Positions 44,401 to 58,200 of a stretch of DNA of 64,000 nt are shown in pieces. Location: positions 17,912,742-17,976,741 of the forward strand of contig CM042564.1 of the NCBI GenBank assembly GCA_023630585.1, in the 5' to 3' direction. Under the pieces are notes generated by a model. It searched no databases. It saw nothing but the letters and a program-made list of their open reading frames with translations, and was not told the origin of the DNA. The first letter of the stretch is position 1, and each line of letters starts with the position of its first letter. Position numbers and translations under genes: made by a program. The DNA comes from Cranoglanis bouderius (Eukaryota > Chordata > Actinopteri > Siluriformes > Cranoglanididae).

Positions 44401-46620
44401 TGCTTACCTAATGGTCTGTCTCTGAGCATTTTTGCAGACAGTTTGCAGAGCATTTGTTTTTCTGTTATTGTTCATTAAAAAAAAAAGAAAAAAGTTTTTT
44501 ACTTTTACAAATAACCTGGCAGATATGTAGAACTTGATACAGTGGATTAAGCCGTGGCTTTAGCAAAAGTGGTTTAGGTTGCTGAGATAACACGTCGGGG
44601 GAAAACAGCCGTCCGATCTGGAATGCTTGTTTGTGTTTGGATGCACCTCCTTTCAGTCATTTTATAGAAACTTTATGGCCCATAGTAGATCCTGGGGACA
44701 GACTTTTATGAACATGTGCAGGAAATGGGCTTAAGGAGTTAAAAAAAAACCCCAAAAAACATTCAAATGTCGAACCCACTTAACTGTTGGAGACCTAATC
44801 TTGGAGAAAGAAGGTCACCAGTTCAAATCGCAGCATTGCCAAGCTGCCGCTCCCTTAACCCTCAACTGCTCAGTTGTATAAATGATTTAATTTAAGTTGC
44901 TCTGGATAAAGGCGTCTGCCAAATGCCATAAACGTAAATTTAAACGTACCTAATTTTACTTTTAAATGTAGACCTTCATAAGTTTCTAAGTCATTTTGTG
45001 CACATCATAATGAGGTGACTGAGCTGTGGAAAAACCTGCCTGACAGAGCTATGAATGGCATCTAGCACTGCATATGAGAACATCAGATATATCACTCATC
45101 CCAGTGAGGTCACTGAGAGAAGCTTGTGTTTGTTTCTTCCTGGAGCTCTAGTTATTCTCTATAGAACACATTCACTTTCTCTACTCACTGGCAAACGCCA
45201 GGGAAAAAAATAACTTTAACCACAGATGCATTTTTTTGCAGACATGCCTAATCAATGGTGGACAAATCACACATTTATTAGTGAAAATATGGGGAAAGTG
45301 AAAGCAGAATGATTTGGTTTGGATTGACTAGGCTAAAAAGTGGTAGCTATCGTAATGGAATAACATTTGGCAGGGTAGGTAGCTAGTGATGGGCTTTTTA
45401 GCTAGTTAAGTATGATCAAGTCTGGTTAATGTCTTCATTTTCTCTTTATGTGTTTAACTGCACCGGGACTACGTGTTGAGTTGTGTGACAGCTTTGTGCT
45501 GGATTTTATTTTGCTTGGTTTCATCAGTGTTTCCACATACGCACATTTTCCTGATCCTGTCATCTGTGCATGCTGATTAATCGGCTGTTGTACCGGCAGC
45601 AGATTACCGCCTTGCTGATGTGTGTGTAGTGCAGCGGGTGGTGGAATTCAGAGTGAGTAACGCTCGTTGTAGTTACAGTGCAGGGGTGTCGCACCACCGT
45701 GTCTCACAGCTACATATCAAATGAAAACTTGCCTTGTTTAAGTCAGTAGGGTGTAGGGTTTGTTCACTTTCTCTGGTTCTTGACTCTATTTGTCTGTCGG
45801 ACAACTACAAAACAAAAACTAATACCCCCAACACAAAATCTGCTTGTCCTAAAGGCTAGAGATTTGTCCGCCTCTGCTACTCTACTAGTTTGGCTTAGTG
45901 GTTAGTATGTTTGCCTCGCACCTCTGGGGTTGGGGGTTTGATTCCCACCTCCACCCTGTGCGCACAGAGTTTGCATGTTCTCCCCGTGTTTTGGAGGTTT
46001 TCGGGTTCTCCAGTTTCCTCCCCCAGCATCCCCCATGGATGCTACTCTGCTAAGTTTTGATGTACTTTAGTGACATGAATGAGACAGTGTCAGTCACCAC
46101 TGTGTCTTGTTCCTCTTGCTCACTGATATACTTGCTGGGTCCAAAACTAACTGACAAAATAGCTTATAGTGGCAAGTTGGAATTACCAGAGCAGTCTGTC
46201 TTGGCTTGGACAGTTCACTTCTTGATGAGTCCTCGAGGCAACATAACACACTCTCGGAAACCACGGACTCACTGAACAAGAAGTTTAGGATCTTGTTTTT
46301 GAATAAAATGACTTGAGTTGCCTCTCTTACACTGGACAAATCTGGGGTGAATCAAGTGAATCCAGTACTAAATGGAGTCACTGAGCGATCTTTAGAGCAG
46401 CAGGCCAGGATACACTGAAAAAGGCTTAAGTGTGGCTGAATGTGAAAAAAAAATTCTTTGTTTAAACTCAGACGAAATAGTAATGATAAAAAAAAAGGCC
46501 AGTAAACAGTGCTCAGCATGCTTAGGATGATTAGTATTAGATTTCAGATCTCTCATAGTCCTCTGGGAAAGTGCTGGCATCATCATTTTTTTTCTCTAGC
46601 ACTGTCTTAAGTGGCAGACC

Positions 46621-46655
<35 letters not shown>

Positions 46656-48085
46656 ATTATTTTTTTTTAAACATCTGAAAAGTTTGTTTTACAGTGAACT
46701 GCTTCTCTCACTGCTGTGCAGAGCCGAACAGTGGCAATCTAGGGCACTTCTGCACACTCATAAGGCAAGAAACTAAGCCAGACAAGAAGAAATGTAACAC
46801 AACACGGCATAACAAATCAGAACAGATGTGCTAGGACATTCTGCACATTTGTTAACAGCTTATTAAACCTGGAAGTATAATGTGGTGAATTGAGATGTGG
46901 AGTGCAGTCATGTTGATGAGAGCATTCTCGTCCGCTGTACACAGCAGGTGGTCTGGTCTGATGTATTGAGCCTTGATGTTTTTCACCGATGAACAGATCA
47001 CGCTGTGGCCAGACAGTTACTCAGAGCTTAACACAACTCCCGAGCCACACACCCTTTTACTGTGTGCAGTTAAATGCACACACATGCACACACATGCACA
47101 CAGGTCCTAGGTACCAAAGCACTCTCCTTCCCATTGTCACTAAAATATAATTCTGCAAAGGCATACACTGTTTTTTTTTTTAATTATTATTTTGCGATAT
47201 TTTTCAATTACATTTTAAAAACAAGCTGAAGAGTAATGTCAGCACAATACTCTCTCTCTCCCCCCCCCACCCCCTCCACACATTCGCATGAGGGGCACCC
47301 TTCCTCCTTACGTCACCCATCCGGTGTGAGGGAGAGGGGTGTGGGGAGGAGGATGAGGTAATTCATTAGCCTCTCAGTCTTGCTCAAATGAGATGCAGCT
47401 CTATTTTCTCCCCCCCCTCCCATCTCTCCTTCCCTTCCTATTCTTTTGATTTAACTGACAGCACTCGCTACCCCGTTTCCGACCCCCTATTTGTCTAATT
47501 TCCATTTTTTAAAAGAGCATGACGCGACTCTCTGGAGTTCAGAAGCAGGGCTCGTTTGGCAGCGCTGTTCTGAAATCTCAATTTGACAGGGTTGTTTATT
47601 ACTTTTTTTTTTTTTTTAAATTTATTTTCTTTTTGGCAAGACCACTTTTTGCACTTAGATTTTTACTAACACTTATCAGATCAGTAATTGACAGACAGCG
47701 GTCGTATATAACTCTGATGGAAATAACGACCCTAAACAGAAGTGCCTCATCAAATTTATTCTGTCTGATCAGATTTCAGCATTTTATTTGCTGTGTAGTT
47801 TTTCCCAACAGATCCTCACTTTCAGTCTCTTCTACAGAATTAACCAACATTCTTCAAATGTCTGAGGCCGAATGAGGAATTTCATTATCCAACATAGAAA
47901 AATGTGATTTTAGAGTGTGCTGTGATTTTAATGATAGGTTACATTATTAATCTTGTAAGTTTTAAAAGGGAAAACTCAGCCTCGAGCGTGTGAACTGCCT
48001 GTGGATGAGTTCACTTCTCTCTGAACAAAGCAAGAATTATGACCTTGCCATGAAGCACAGCAAGATAGTGTTTTCAGTTAGTCTA

Positions 48086-48132
<47 letters not shown>

Positions 48133-49197
48133 ATCCGGCCATGAGAATGATTTCAATATGAAAAATTTTGGAAGACCTTTTGCACACAAAGAGTTTGGGA
48201 TACCGGTACAGGTGCATCTCAAAAAATATGAATATTGTGGAAAAGTTAATTTTTTTTCTTTCATATACTCTAGATTCATTACACATGAAGTGAAATATTT
48301 CAAGCCTTTTTTTGTTTTAATCTTGATGATTACGGCTTACAGCTCATGGAAATGAAATACTGGAAAAATCCAGTATCTCAAAAATATTAGAATAAAGAAT
48401 TTATAATACAGCAATGTCGAATGAGAAGACTCTAATCAGCTGATTAACTCAAAACACCTTTTCACTCAAAACACCGTCGCTCAGTGGCCCAAAGTCCTCT
48501 TTTCATATGAAAGTCAGTTTTGCATTTCATTTGGAAATCAAGGTCCCAGAGTCTGGAGGAAGAGTGGAGAGGCACAGAATCCAAGCTGCTTGAAGTCCAG
48601 TGTGAAGTTTCCAGTCAGTGATGATTTGGGGTGCCATGTCATCTGCTGGTGTTGGTCCACTGTGTTTTCTCAAGTCGAGAGTCGATGCAGCGTCTACCAG
48701 GAGATTTTAGGGCACTTCATGCGTCCATCTGCTGACAAGCTTTATGGAGATGCTGATTTCCTTTTCCAGCAGGACTTGGCACCTGCCCACAGTGCCAAAA
48801 CTACTAGTAACTGGTTATAGAGTATTGTCAAGAGGAAGATGAGAGACACCAGAGCCAACAATACAGACAAGCTGAAGGCCACTATCAAAGCAACCTGGGC
48901 TTCCAGAAGGTCTTTTCAGAAGGTCGAAATTTCTGTATTATAAATTGTTTATTCTAATATTGAGACACTGGATTTTTGATTTCCATGAGCTGTAAGCCGT
49001 AACCATCAAGATTAAAACAAACAAACAAAAAAGGCTTGAAATATTTCACTTTATGTGTAAAGAATATACAAAAGTTCCACTTTTTTTAATTAAAAACTTT
49101 TCCACAATATTCAAATTTTTTGAGGTGCACCTGTATATACGAAGACTGTTAATGCTACCAACGGTACAATATATATATATATATATATATCTCTTTG

Positions 49198-49241
<44 letters not shown>

Positions 49242-52200
49242 TTCACAGTTCCTCGCCATTATGCGCTCTTTCCACCATTGATTGCTTGCTAACATGGAGG
49301 CTTTCCTCTGACTCAGCTCCTGCACACTTTCCATTTATTGACGAAATAGATAGATACATGTTTGTGCATTTGGATTGGAATATTGGGCAAGTAGCTGTTT
49401 TATGACCAAATGAGCAATTATGTGGCTGTGAAAAGAGCATTGTTATTGAAGGGTTAAAAAGCACTGCGCTGAATTACTGCTTGGGCTCGACTTCTGTGAA
49501 CAGCAAATCCCGCCTTCTTTGATTTGGTTGGCCATCTCAAACATTTTGACATTGACGAGCGCTGTTAGACTGCTGCAGTGAGCCAGAGCCCACTAAATAG
49601 ATGAATCATTTTGAGTCATGTTGGCCATCATGTTGGTCGTCTGGGCCGACAGAATATGTAAATGTACTATCATTTGTTCTTTATATATTTATGTAGCATT
49701 GGGCTGGCCCACATTGTCCAGGAGCCCACCAGGAAAACTCCCGGTGCTCCAGATGGCCAGTCCGCCCCTGACACCGTATGATATGAAACTGACTCGAGAA
49801 CAGCAGTCATTGTAGGCACTAGAACATGCTAGTAAGCTAGCGTACCTGAGAAAAAATTTAAAGTATTCAGAAGACCTAGGGGTCAAGTTCCAAGTTTCAT
49901 GATTTATTTTCATGAATAAAAATGTTTCAAAAGCATAGGCTTTTGCTTCACAAACCTCACCCTGTGGCAACAAACAGGTAGTCTACTGTACATGTTAAGT
50001 AGTGACTCTGTAGTGACTAACACAGACCTAGCCTACCTTTTGAAGTCTGTAAGCTTCCTCCTCTTTGCCTCACTCATATCATTTACCTCTGAAACTTTGA
50101 GATCGGATCATCGGTAGGAAACAAACTTGCGACTTACAGTCTTGTATAGTGCAAAAAAACATAAATTAAATGAAAACCTCATGTACACTTCATGCCAAAG
50201 TGGCGGGAGCATAAACCATCACACTGATTGCCCTGGGAGTGAAGCTATTGAAGACCTCATTTATTATGTGCTACAAAGGCAATGCTTTTGAATCATTGCT
50301 TGAATTAGTAAGAACAAGAAAGGTGTAAAAAAATAATGTGTGTATGTATATATATATATATATAAAATCACCATCATCAAATTTTGCAAATACAGTATGC
50401 TGAAGTGTTTTAATACCTTTATAGATAATATCTTCGACTTGGACTCCACACTTTGATGGATTAACTGGTTGTTATGCTTCATGTAAATGAAGTGCACTAT
50501 GGGACAGTCTAGTCTGTAGACTGATGAATAGAACCACCTCTAGTGAATTAAATCATTCATTAAAGATAATAAGTCTTCTGCTAAGAGTTTAAGATTAATC
50601 TACACTAATATTGAAATCTGGGCTGCAGAACCAGCCTTTACCCTACCTTGTACATTGGGAGACAGATCTTTCCCAAGGTCCCCTGCCTACTCAGTGACAG
50701 AACCTGGAATGTTTGACTTCCTAGTCATTCTCAGTCGAGACGTAATCTGACATGGAGGCACGAATATGTCATTTGTTTATGCATGCGTGTTTCAGAAAGT
50801 ACTGCAGAACCACCATGTAATCAAAATCTTGAACTCCTCAGGCCAAAAAAAATCTGCTTGCTTGTGTTCAGCAGTGTCTCCAGCCACACCTCAAATTCAA
50901 CAAAGAAAACAGTATCACTGTGCCCAGAGGATAATCTCTCTGGACAGAACACATCATGTTCTTATTATGAAAGGTTCACTGTAACATTGACACAAGAGGT
51001 TGCAACAGTTCCAGTGCAGGGAGCTTTGTCAGTTTTATTGTGTAATTTTATGGAGAATATCATGAAGCAGTATTACTTACAAAACAACGCCTGGTTTTAT
51101 TTCGGTACAGTTTTTCTAAAATGAGCCATGTTTATGTTGGAGGATTGTGGAATGTTGAATGTAAGGAAGATCTTTGCAGTGCTTTATATCTGAGATCTAT
51201 CCTCTGTGGGCTTACATGACTGAATAAGAAAGAAGAGTTTGGCAGGATTGTCTGAGAAAAGTAGGCAAATGCGATATTTCCTTACATTATACAGGGTGTC
51301 CCAAAAGTCTCCATACATAGGGGACCATGTTTGCCAGCACCACGTCGGTTGTGCCTTCGTCAGTGGACGTCCACTTCTCTGTTGGTCTGCAACACTTCCA
51401 GTCTTTTTGAACTTGTCAATAAGTTTGGCAACAGTTTCATCTGTGATGTGCTTGCCATGTTCCATTGCAACCTTGTGACAGCTTCCTGGTCCTGCCATGA
51501 GAATGATTTCAGTATGTTCTTCTTTTGTCAAAGGCATTCTTAAAGGCTATCTGGGTGGGGGGGAAAAAAAAAAAAAAAAAAATAAATATAATATAGAGAG
51601 AGAGAGAAATATTTTTTTTCTCTATTTTCTGTATTGCTTTGGACTTGTCTCACTGAACTGATCTTGGTCTCGACCAAGAGTTTATAAAAATGATGTTTGT
51701 CTTGTCTTTTCTTTTTACATGCACAAAGTTTGACAAGAAGTAATTTCTTGTTCTAGAAAAAAAAAACTTAATCACTAGTATAATGCACAACTGAATCCAG
51801 CTAGTTGAAGTTGATCTTGGTTTGGCCTCGACCCTTTAAGGCTCAGCTAGGCCGGGGTCTAGGACTGGATAATGGTGGTCTTGACTACAGCCCTTCTTTA
51901 GTGTTTGATGATATACCTGGGCGCCCCTCTCAACTGTCACCTTTATGTGGGAAACGTTTTTTACAGCAGTCCCGTAAAATAAGTGCAAAAAAATATTGAG
52001 AAAATGGGTGCGAGCTTATGAGAGGAAAGCAAAGGGACCTTAAAAAACTGACAGATGGAAAAGATGAAGCTGCTGCTTCTTATTCTTATTATATATTACA
52101 CTTTTTATACATTACCAGTCAAAAGGACGCACTGGATTAAATACGTACTGACAGGTGACCAACATAAAGTCTGTTAGTAAGGTGTTGGGCCACCGTGAGC

Positions 52201-55200
52201 TGCGGAACAGCTTCAGTGTACCTTGATGTAGTTTCTGTCTCTGGAACTGAATAGATGAATTGTAATGAAGGGATGAACATGATTCTTCTAAGAGATATTC
52301 CCTCAGTTAGTGTTTTGATGATGGTGCTGGAGAGTGCTGTTGGAAACTTCGATTTTGGCGGGGGGTTTTTTTTTTGGTGTATTTGACAGATTTTTGTCTG
52401 AACCCACATTTGTCCCATTGACATAATCAGGAAACAGTCAAAAGAGACTAATGTAGCAGGGTTTGTGTGTACAGGCATTTTTTCATTGTTAGAAAGACTG
52501 CCTGCCCCTTGTAACATCCAGTGACTTAAATGCCTTAATTATGAGGATGAGGTCATGACCGGTCATGCTTTTTCCTCTTCTACTCTGCTGAATCAGTGCT
52601 GGAACTCTTCAGAAGAGGCACAAGTTCACTACTGTTCCCCTCCAACTTGGCAAGTTCTGCTTTGCTGGTTTTCTTATCATTAACATGATAATCGCGTTGA
52701 TCTGTGAGGAAGGCAAGATGCTGTGTTGGAAGATTTTAGTGCTGCAACTATTGATTTAAATGCCTTAATTATGAGGACGAGGTTCTCCTCTATCATGCGT
52801 TTTCCTTTTCTACTCTGCTGAATCAGTGCTGGAACTGTAGAGAAGAGGCACATGAGCCGAGTTGGCAAGTTCTTCTTTATGCTGCTAGTTGTGCTTTCTG
52901 ATGTGGGTGATCGTGTTAATGTGGAAGGAAAGCAAGTCGCATGTTGCCATCTGAATTGAGTGTAATCTTGGTGCAGTGATTTGGCTCAGTGGGTAAAAAA
53001 AAAAACAAAATTAATCTGTGAAGCATACACTGGTGTAATGATGGAAAACCAAATAATTATACTAGCCATTCTCAGAGCCCTCATTATAGCACCTTGATGT
53101 TTATTTCTGTGTTTTTAAATGCTTCTGTTTGTATGTAGAGTTATTCCTCTTTGTAGCCGTGTCTTACATTCTCTCTTTTTTTTTTTCTTTCTCTGTCAGA
53201 TTCCCCCAAATCTCCAGACGTGAAATCCAATACAGCCAAATGTGAGGAGGCAAAGACCCCTTCAAAGAAGGATGCTGAACGTCGGGCTGTCACTACAAGA
53301 CCAGACGGCATTGCAAAGTCAGCCGCAACACCTAGTCCCCAAAATAAAAAAGGTAAATGTCCATTCTTCATGGTTGTTGGAAGTTATGGTTGTATAGAGT
53401 CATATTCCATTAAATAGTTTGAATATTGTGAGTAAATGTGAGCGGCACAGTGCTGCAGCACATGTAGCACTGGCGCCTCACAGCTCTCAGGGTCCCTGGT
53501 TTAATCCTGAGCTTGGGATACGGTCTGTGTGGAGTATTGCATGTTCTCGCAGCATATTTTTGGGTTTCCTCCAGGTTCCCCAGTTTCCTCATGTCTGCAA
53601 TAAACATTCTGGTAGATGGATTAAGGATAAAGCAGAACATGAATGAATCAGTGAATGAATGGTTTATTGATTAAAGACCTGTTTAATCAGAAAGTATGAT
53701 AAGTCTAGACTTAGTTCACGTAGATCTGCTCTCCAGCCTGTCTCCTTCACAGACTGGTATTTCTTGTCATTCGTTTCCATTCAAAAGTCCAAAAAGAAAA
53801 GAAAGGAATTTTTAAGTAAACCAACAACACCTAACCAGAATGTTTTCTAGTAAGAGATGTATTTTGTACAAGAAAGTTTTCCATGCACTAGCTGCTGTAA
53901 GTGCAACCAGAACTAAGTTACACAGATATAATGCTCCATTAGTGTTGACACGTAATCCATTCACTGAGGTGGATGGTGAAGACTAAAGCTAATAGACCTA
54001 GCCTGGCACCAGCTAGCTCAGTCCCTAGGAAAGGACAAGCAGTGAAACTTGACTGGGCATCACATTTCATTATCCCGTGCCAGCCGGAAGGATTTCACTC
54101 AACCGTGTTCTTCTGCCATGTTTATACAGTAGCTTGATTTGTTCAGATCATGTTATTGATGAGTTTGGGTTTGAGAGGAGAAGCCACTTATTTAATGCAT
54201 TTTTCTTCTCACATGTCATTTTCTCTTGAAGTTCGTTGATTAAAACTAATAGCTTGAGCACCAGAGCCTAGATGAGTGGATTTGCATAAGTGGATTTCGT
54301 GACTATATCCAGGTTTCAGGATCAGCACCAATATGTTAGAATTTAACTTGAAGCAAAACTGTGGCCATCTAGCTTGTATTGTGTTATGACAAATTTTCAT
54401 GTGATGTTTTCCTAATTTAATCATTGCTGGATAGCAGACACTAGCAACACATGTCTACTGCAATATCTACAGGTGCATCTCAATAAATTAGAATGTCGTG
54501 GAAAAGTCCATTTATTTCAGTAATTCAACTCAAATTGTGAAACTCGTGTATTAAATAAATTCAATGCACACAGACTGAAGTAGTTTAAGTCTTTGGTTCT
54601 TTTAATTGTGATGATTTTGGCTCACGTTTAACAAAAACCCACCAATTCACTATCTCAACAAATTAGAATATGGTGACATGCCAATCAGCTAATCAACTCA
54701 AAACACCTGCAAAGGTTTCCTGAGCCTTCAAAATGGTCTCTCAGTTTGGTTCACTAGGTAAGCCACAAACATTCATTGCCAAAGAAGCTGGCTGTTCACA
54801 GAGTGCTGTATCCAAGCATGTTAACAGAAAGTTGAGTGGAAGGAAAAAGTGTGGAAGAAAAAGATGCACAACCAACCGAGAGAACCGCAGCCTTATGAGG
54901 ATTGTCAAGCAAAATCGATTCAAGAATTTGAGTGAACTTCACAAGGAATGGACTGAGGCTGGGGTCAAGGCATCAAGAGCCACCACACACAGACGTTCCA
55001 AGGAATTTGGCTACAGTTGTCGTATTCCTCTTGTTAAGCCACTACTGAACCACAGACAACGTCAGAGGCGTCTTACCTGGGCTAACGAGAAGAAGAACTG
55101 GACTGTTGCCCAGTGGTCCAAAGTCCTCTTTTCAGATGGGAGCAATTTTTGTATTTCATTTGGAAACCAAGGTCCTAGAGTCTGGAGGAAGGGTGGAGAA

Positions 55201-58200
55201 GCTCATAGCCCAAGTTGCTTGAAGTCCAGTGTTAAGTTTCCACAGTCTGTGATGATTTGGGGTGCAATGTCATCTGCTGGTGTTGGTCCATTGTGTTTTT
55301 TGAAAACCAAAGTCACTGCACCCGTTTACCAAGAAATTTTGGAGCACTTCATGCTTCCTTCTGCTGACCAGCTTTTTGAAGATGCTGATTTCATTTTCCA
55401 GCAGGATTTGGCACCTGCCCACACTGCTAAAAGCACCAAAAGTTGGTTAAATGACCATGGTGTTGGTGTGCTTGACTGGCCAGCAAACTCACCAGACCTG
55501 AACCCCATAGAGAATCTATGGGGTATTGTCAAGAGGAAAATGAGAAACAAGAGACCAAAAAATGCAGATGAGCTGAAGGCCACTGTCAAAGAAACCTGGG
55601 CTTCCATACCACCTCAGCAGTGCCACAAACTGATCACCTCCATGCCACGCCGAATTGAGGCAGCAATTAAAGCAAAAGGAGCCCCTACCAAGTACTGAGT
55701 ACATGTACAGTAAATGAACATACTTTCCAGAAGGCCAACAATTCACTAAAATGTTTTTTTTATTGGTCTTATGAAGTATTCTAATTTGTTGAGATAGTGA
55801 ATTGGTGGGTTTTTGTTAAATGTGAGCCAAAATCATCACAATTAAAAGAACCAAAGACTTAAACTACTTCAGTCTGTGTGCATTGAATTTATTTAATACA
55901 CGAGTTTCACAATTTGAGTTGAATTACTGAAATAAATGAACTTTTCCACGACATTCTAATTTATTGAGATGCACCTGTATATCTGGAATAAACTGTATTA
56001 TTGCAGCCAATTTTAAACTAACTTTAATATTTTCTAGGCTCAGCCTATTTCATGGATGAAATGTTATGCCAAAAATGCATATATAGTAAAACATTGAGTT
56101 TTTTTGTCTGAAAAGTGTCTCTTACGTAATATGCTGCTTTCTTTAATGACATACAAACATTTTTCTGTAACATTTAATCTTGTGCTAGAAAACTAATGTT
56201 TGGGAATCTAAAATATTTTTTTGTACCGTCATAAAATAAAAAATCTATAACAAAGTTTCTACTAAAAAAAAAAAAAAAGGGTGCGTAAAACTTTTGCACA
56301 GTACTGTACTTCTTTATTTAAAAATAAAATCGAATCAGGTTCATTAAGGTAACATTAATGTAGGAAGAGCAAATAAGATTAATAGCAGTACCTGTACAAA
56401 GCTGTGGCATTCATACAATGTATTATGGATTTGATCGAATGTTTTAGCAGAGGTAATAATTTTAGATTTCTTACAAATTGTAGCACTAGTGTACAGTGTA
56501 GTCTACTAGTGTATACTATAGTTATATAGTATAGTATACCCATACTAGTGTAGTCTAGTGATGATACATGTTTGTGAACACAGCTGAAGTGTCGTCATAC
56601 ACACTTTTAAATCGGTGACACAGTATATTATTTTCTGTATTACATGTAACAAATACATATTAAATATGATGTATGCATGCTATGAAAAATGCTATAAGTA
56701 GAACAAGTGTGCATGAGTGACCTTGAAGCTCCTGCAGGTGGCACCTGACAGTGTGCAGTGTGTCCTTATGGAGTGTCCGGTCAGCAGCAGAGAGAACACG
56801 CTGCTCTGCTCCTCTAATGCCAGTTTCACTCCTGCACACGCAGCCGGAGCTGGTTGCTATGGAGACGGTCTCCTTGCTGGTGCTAGGTGGCCTGGATATA
56901 CTGGTGTTAATGGATTAAATATTCCTTCTCCTTTTAAAGTGCTGCGCTCCTGCGTTGGCTGCCATTTCGTCTCGTAGTTTACATCCTGCAGATTTAACAG
57001 TCTGGTACTAATGGTATCGAACAGACGGCTCACGAAAGTACCTTATAATTATTCATAATCACATAATTGGCATCGCTTGCTGCGAGCGCTAATCTCTCTA
57101 ATGTAACACGTGCATATTTACCATGCAGAGAGAGCCCCTCTTTCACAGGTAATACACTCTGCCCACTAATAAACAAGATTATGCCAGTGTAAACCGGTAG
57201 ACTGGGAGTTCATTAAAGCTGCATTTACATGAGTGTCAAAAACACACTTCTTGACATAATGAGAGCAGTGAGAGAACAACGTGCTGACTGACAACACTCG
57301 TAAACCTTTTAATGGAATATACACAGACCATACCATGCGTCAGTCAATGCGTATTTCATCTGGAACTGATCTCTTCTCAGGCACACCTACATAAACCAGC
57401 AAGTATATTGATGTGTTTTCTGACAGATGCCAAAAACTCCCTGAGAAACATAGCCAAAGGGATTCATATGGTTCTGTAGCTGAGGAAGAGAGATGGAGGA
57501 GTTAGAACTGTCAGAACAAATTTCATTAAATATTTAAGATCCTGTGTACTACTTTTAACATAGCACACAAATGTTTTGGGAAATCAAGTTATATTTAAAT
57601 AATGGGGATGTTATGCTTGTTTTAAGCCTGTTCTATGCCCAAAAAACATAATCTCATGTCAATACTCTAGACCTGTTCCTAAGAACTTATGCTAATCATA
57701 AACATTGTCCTGTTCTCATTCGGGGATTCACAATTATTCACAATATTCTCACACTGACTATCCTTTCGACACACTTGGTACTGTTTGCGTTTACCCTTCT
57801 ATACCCGTATACTGTAACGATTTATAATCCCACTTTCCGGTGTCACCTAGAAGAGAATGGGATCCCACTTTTAGTCTTCCTGTCGTCTCGGGGAGTTTTT
57901 CTTTGCCACTGTTACCTCTGACTTGTTCATTAGGGATTAAAAGCTACATCCAGATTTCTTTAAAGCTGCTTTGTGACTAGGTTTATTGGTAAAAAAATAC
58001 TATATGCATAAAATTGAATTGAATTTCATTAGGGATGTAATTACAAATACTCTGCAATTCCGTTCTGTCGCAAAAGGTGAGTAAATAAAAACAAACCTAA
58101 AACACCTAAAGTTAATGAAAATTGATACTTTCATCACAGGAATTTTTTTTTTTTTGTCTTTCTTTCTCTTTCTGTGGTTTATATGATAAAACTGTGTTGC

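Noticed and set aside
44775..44945. tRNA gene, from the B-box-like GTTCAAATC
   Set aside because: No cloverleaf could be drawn and the sequence continues into a SINE tail.
47519..47875. 118-codon frame as a map7d1 exon
   Set aside because: It runs through a poly-T stretch and AT-rich DNA and has no family similarity; kept only as part of a regulatory candidate.
51184..51537. 117-codon minus-strand frame as a host gene
   Set aside because: The first 60 residues are a mariner-type DNA-binding domain and the remainder is the element end and flanking DNA.
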